Below are positions 5,735-6,289 of a stretch of DNA of 6,289 bases, one piece after another; position 1 is the first letter of the stretch; every line of letters starts with the position of its first letter. A program made the position numbers and the translations under genes. Origin of the DNA: Nitrospinota bacterium (GTDB taxonomy: Bacteria; Tectomicrobia; Entotheonellia; J063); the NCBI GenBank assembly GCA_003696125.1, contig RFHZ01000945.1:1-6289 (forward strand). Reading direction: 5' to 3'. The notes under the pieces are model-generated. The model was not told where the DNA came from. It saw only the letters and a program-made list of their open reading frames with translations, and made no database searches.

Positions 5735-6289
5735 GTGCAAGAAGAAAAATCTCCACGCACCATTCTTCGCTATGCCGGGTTTGTCCTCTTCAGGCGGAAG
5801 TGGCTGATAATTACCCTCTTTCTCTTTACCCTCTTCTCCTTTGTTTTTGGTACCTTTCTGATCACACCCCAGTGGGAAGCGACGGCCAAGCTGCTGGTGC
5901 TGCAAAACCCGAAGCAGCAGATGATCCTGTTCAACGATCTGGTTGCTCCTACCCCGGCCACGAAAGATGTGGCGAACGACCTGGTCGAGATCTTGACCAG
6001 TACCGCCTTTGCCACCGAAATAGTCCAGCAGTACAAGCTGGATGAACGGAAACGGGAGCGGGCGCAAAATCCCAGGACGCTCAGGGACAAAATCAAGCTC
6101 TTCCTGGTCAAGGTGTTTCGAAGTCCCTTTCTCCTGGCCGAAAAACTCGGATTGCGGAAAGCGAAACCGCCCAATTTCTTTGCCCAGGCGGTGGAGGATT
6201 TCCTCGAGGACATGGAAGATATTGCTTTAGAGGAGGGGACCTCGACCATCACCCTCTCCATCTGGGCAGATTCTCCTCAACTGGCCGTG
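5735..6289 (+). CDS. Wzz/GumC-type polysaccharide chain-length determinant (partial, runs off the right edge)
   Basis: The first 185 codons of a polysaccharide co-polymerase are present, with no stop before the window end. The start is GTG 5735. AAGGAG (5719-5724) lies 10 nt upstream, an in-frame TAG at 5726-5728 rules out an earlier start, and no ATG appears for dozens of codons. Residues 1-23 are cytoplasmic and end in basic FRRKW. Residues 24-44 form the first transmembrane helix. ITPQWEATAKLLVL (43-56) is the family signature in which the periplasmic domain begins after the Pro. Further on is a Lys/Arg-rich helical stretch (about 100-140), then SPQLAV at the edge, preceded by a beta strand (TSTITLSIWA) as in Wzz proteins. 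Such proteins form periplasmic rings that set polymer length with a Wzy polymerase. Whether a C-terminal tyrosine kinase domain follows cannot be seen. Confidence 0.85.
   Translation, partial: MQEEKSPRTILRYAGFVLFRRKWLIITLFLFTLFSFVFGTFLITPQWEATAKLLVLQNPKQQMILFNDLVAPTPATKDVANDLVEILTSTAFATEIVQQYKLDERKRERAQNPRTLRDKIKLFLVKVFRSPFLLAEKLGLRKAKPPNFFAQAVEDFLEDMEDIALEEGTSTITLSIWADSPQLAV

Noticed and set aside
5641-6045. A 134-codon + strand reading frame after the phosphodiesterase
   Set aside because: Its translation looks random and overlaps the clear Wzz-like frame, which has a transmembrane helix, family signature and ribosome binding site.
1-6289. CRISPR arrays, tRNA or rRNA genes, insertion sequences, attachment sites
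   Set aside because: No spaced direct repeats, tRNA-like cloverleaf, rRNA sequence, transposase frame or terminal inverted repeats were seen on either strand.

Overview
This 6.3 kb window is ordinary bacterial chromosome of moderately high GC content. All supported genes lie on the + strand. The species cannot be fixed from the sequence. A Uma2-type nuclease next to a secreted CHRD-domain protein, followed by a capsule/exopolysaccharide locus, recalls deep-branching environmental bacteria such as Chloroflexota, cyanobacteria or Acidobacteria/Deltaproteobacteria-like groups, but this is only a weak inference. Promoter hexamers and Shine-Dalgarno sites look like standard sigma-70-type bacterial signals.

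Left part (1-1786): the window opens in the hydrophobic tail of a probable membrane protein. A near-consensus promoter (TTGATT, 17 bp, TATAAT) follows. It starts a leader of about 200 nt that can fold into a three-way junction ending in a terminator-like hairpin, and it reads into a Uma2-family (DUF820) PD-(D/E)XK nuclease gene. After 133 bp comes a secreted CHRD-like protein with its own strong ribosome binding site and signal peptide.

Middle (1787-2048): this 262 bp regulatory gap separates the two halves. It holds a 12-bp inverted repeat after the CHRD gene, a purine-rich stretch, and a perfect palindrome with a TGTGA-N6-TCACA core, the consensus of CRP-type regulators. The palindrome lies at a class II distance from a weak -10 element upstream of the polysaccharide genes.

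Right part (2049-6289): a polysaccharide assembly operon. It encodes a minimal monotopic phosphoglycosyl transferase (first membrane step, sugar-1-phosphate to undecaprenyl phosphate), a GT-B glycosyltransferase (adds a sugar), an alkaline-phosphatase-superfamily phosphodiesterase overlapping the glycosyltransferase stop by one base, and the start of a Wzz/GumC-type chain-length determinant that runs off the right edge. Together they suggest lipid-linked repeat-unit synthesis with Wzy-type chain-length control, probably continuing beyond the window.

The items most worth following up are the unidentified structured leader RNA in front of the Uma2 gene, the CRP-like operator in front of the polysaccharide operon, and the cytoplasmic-looking AlkP-family enzyme coupled to the glycosyltransferase.
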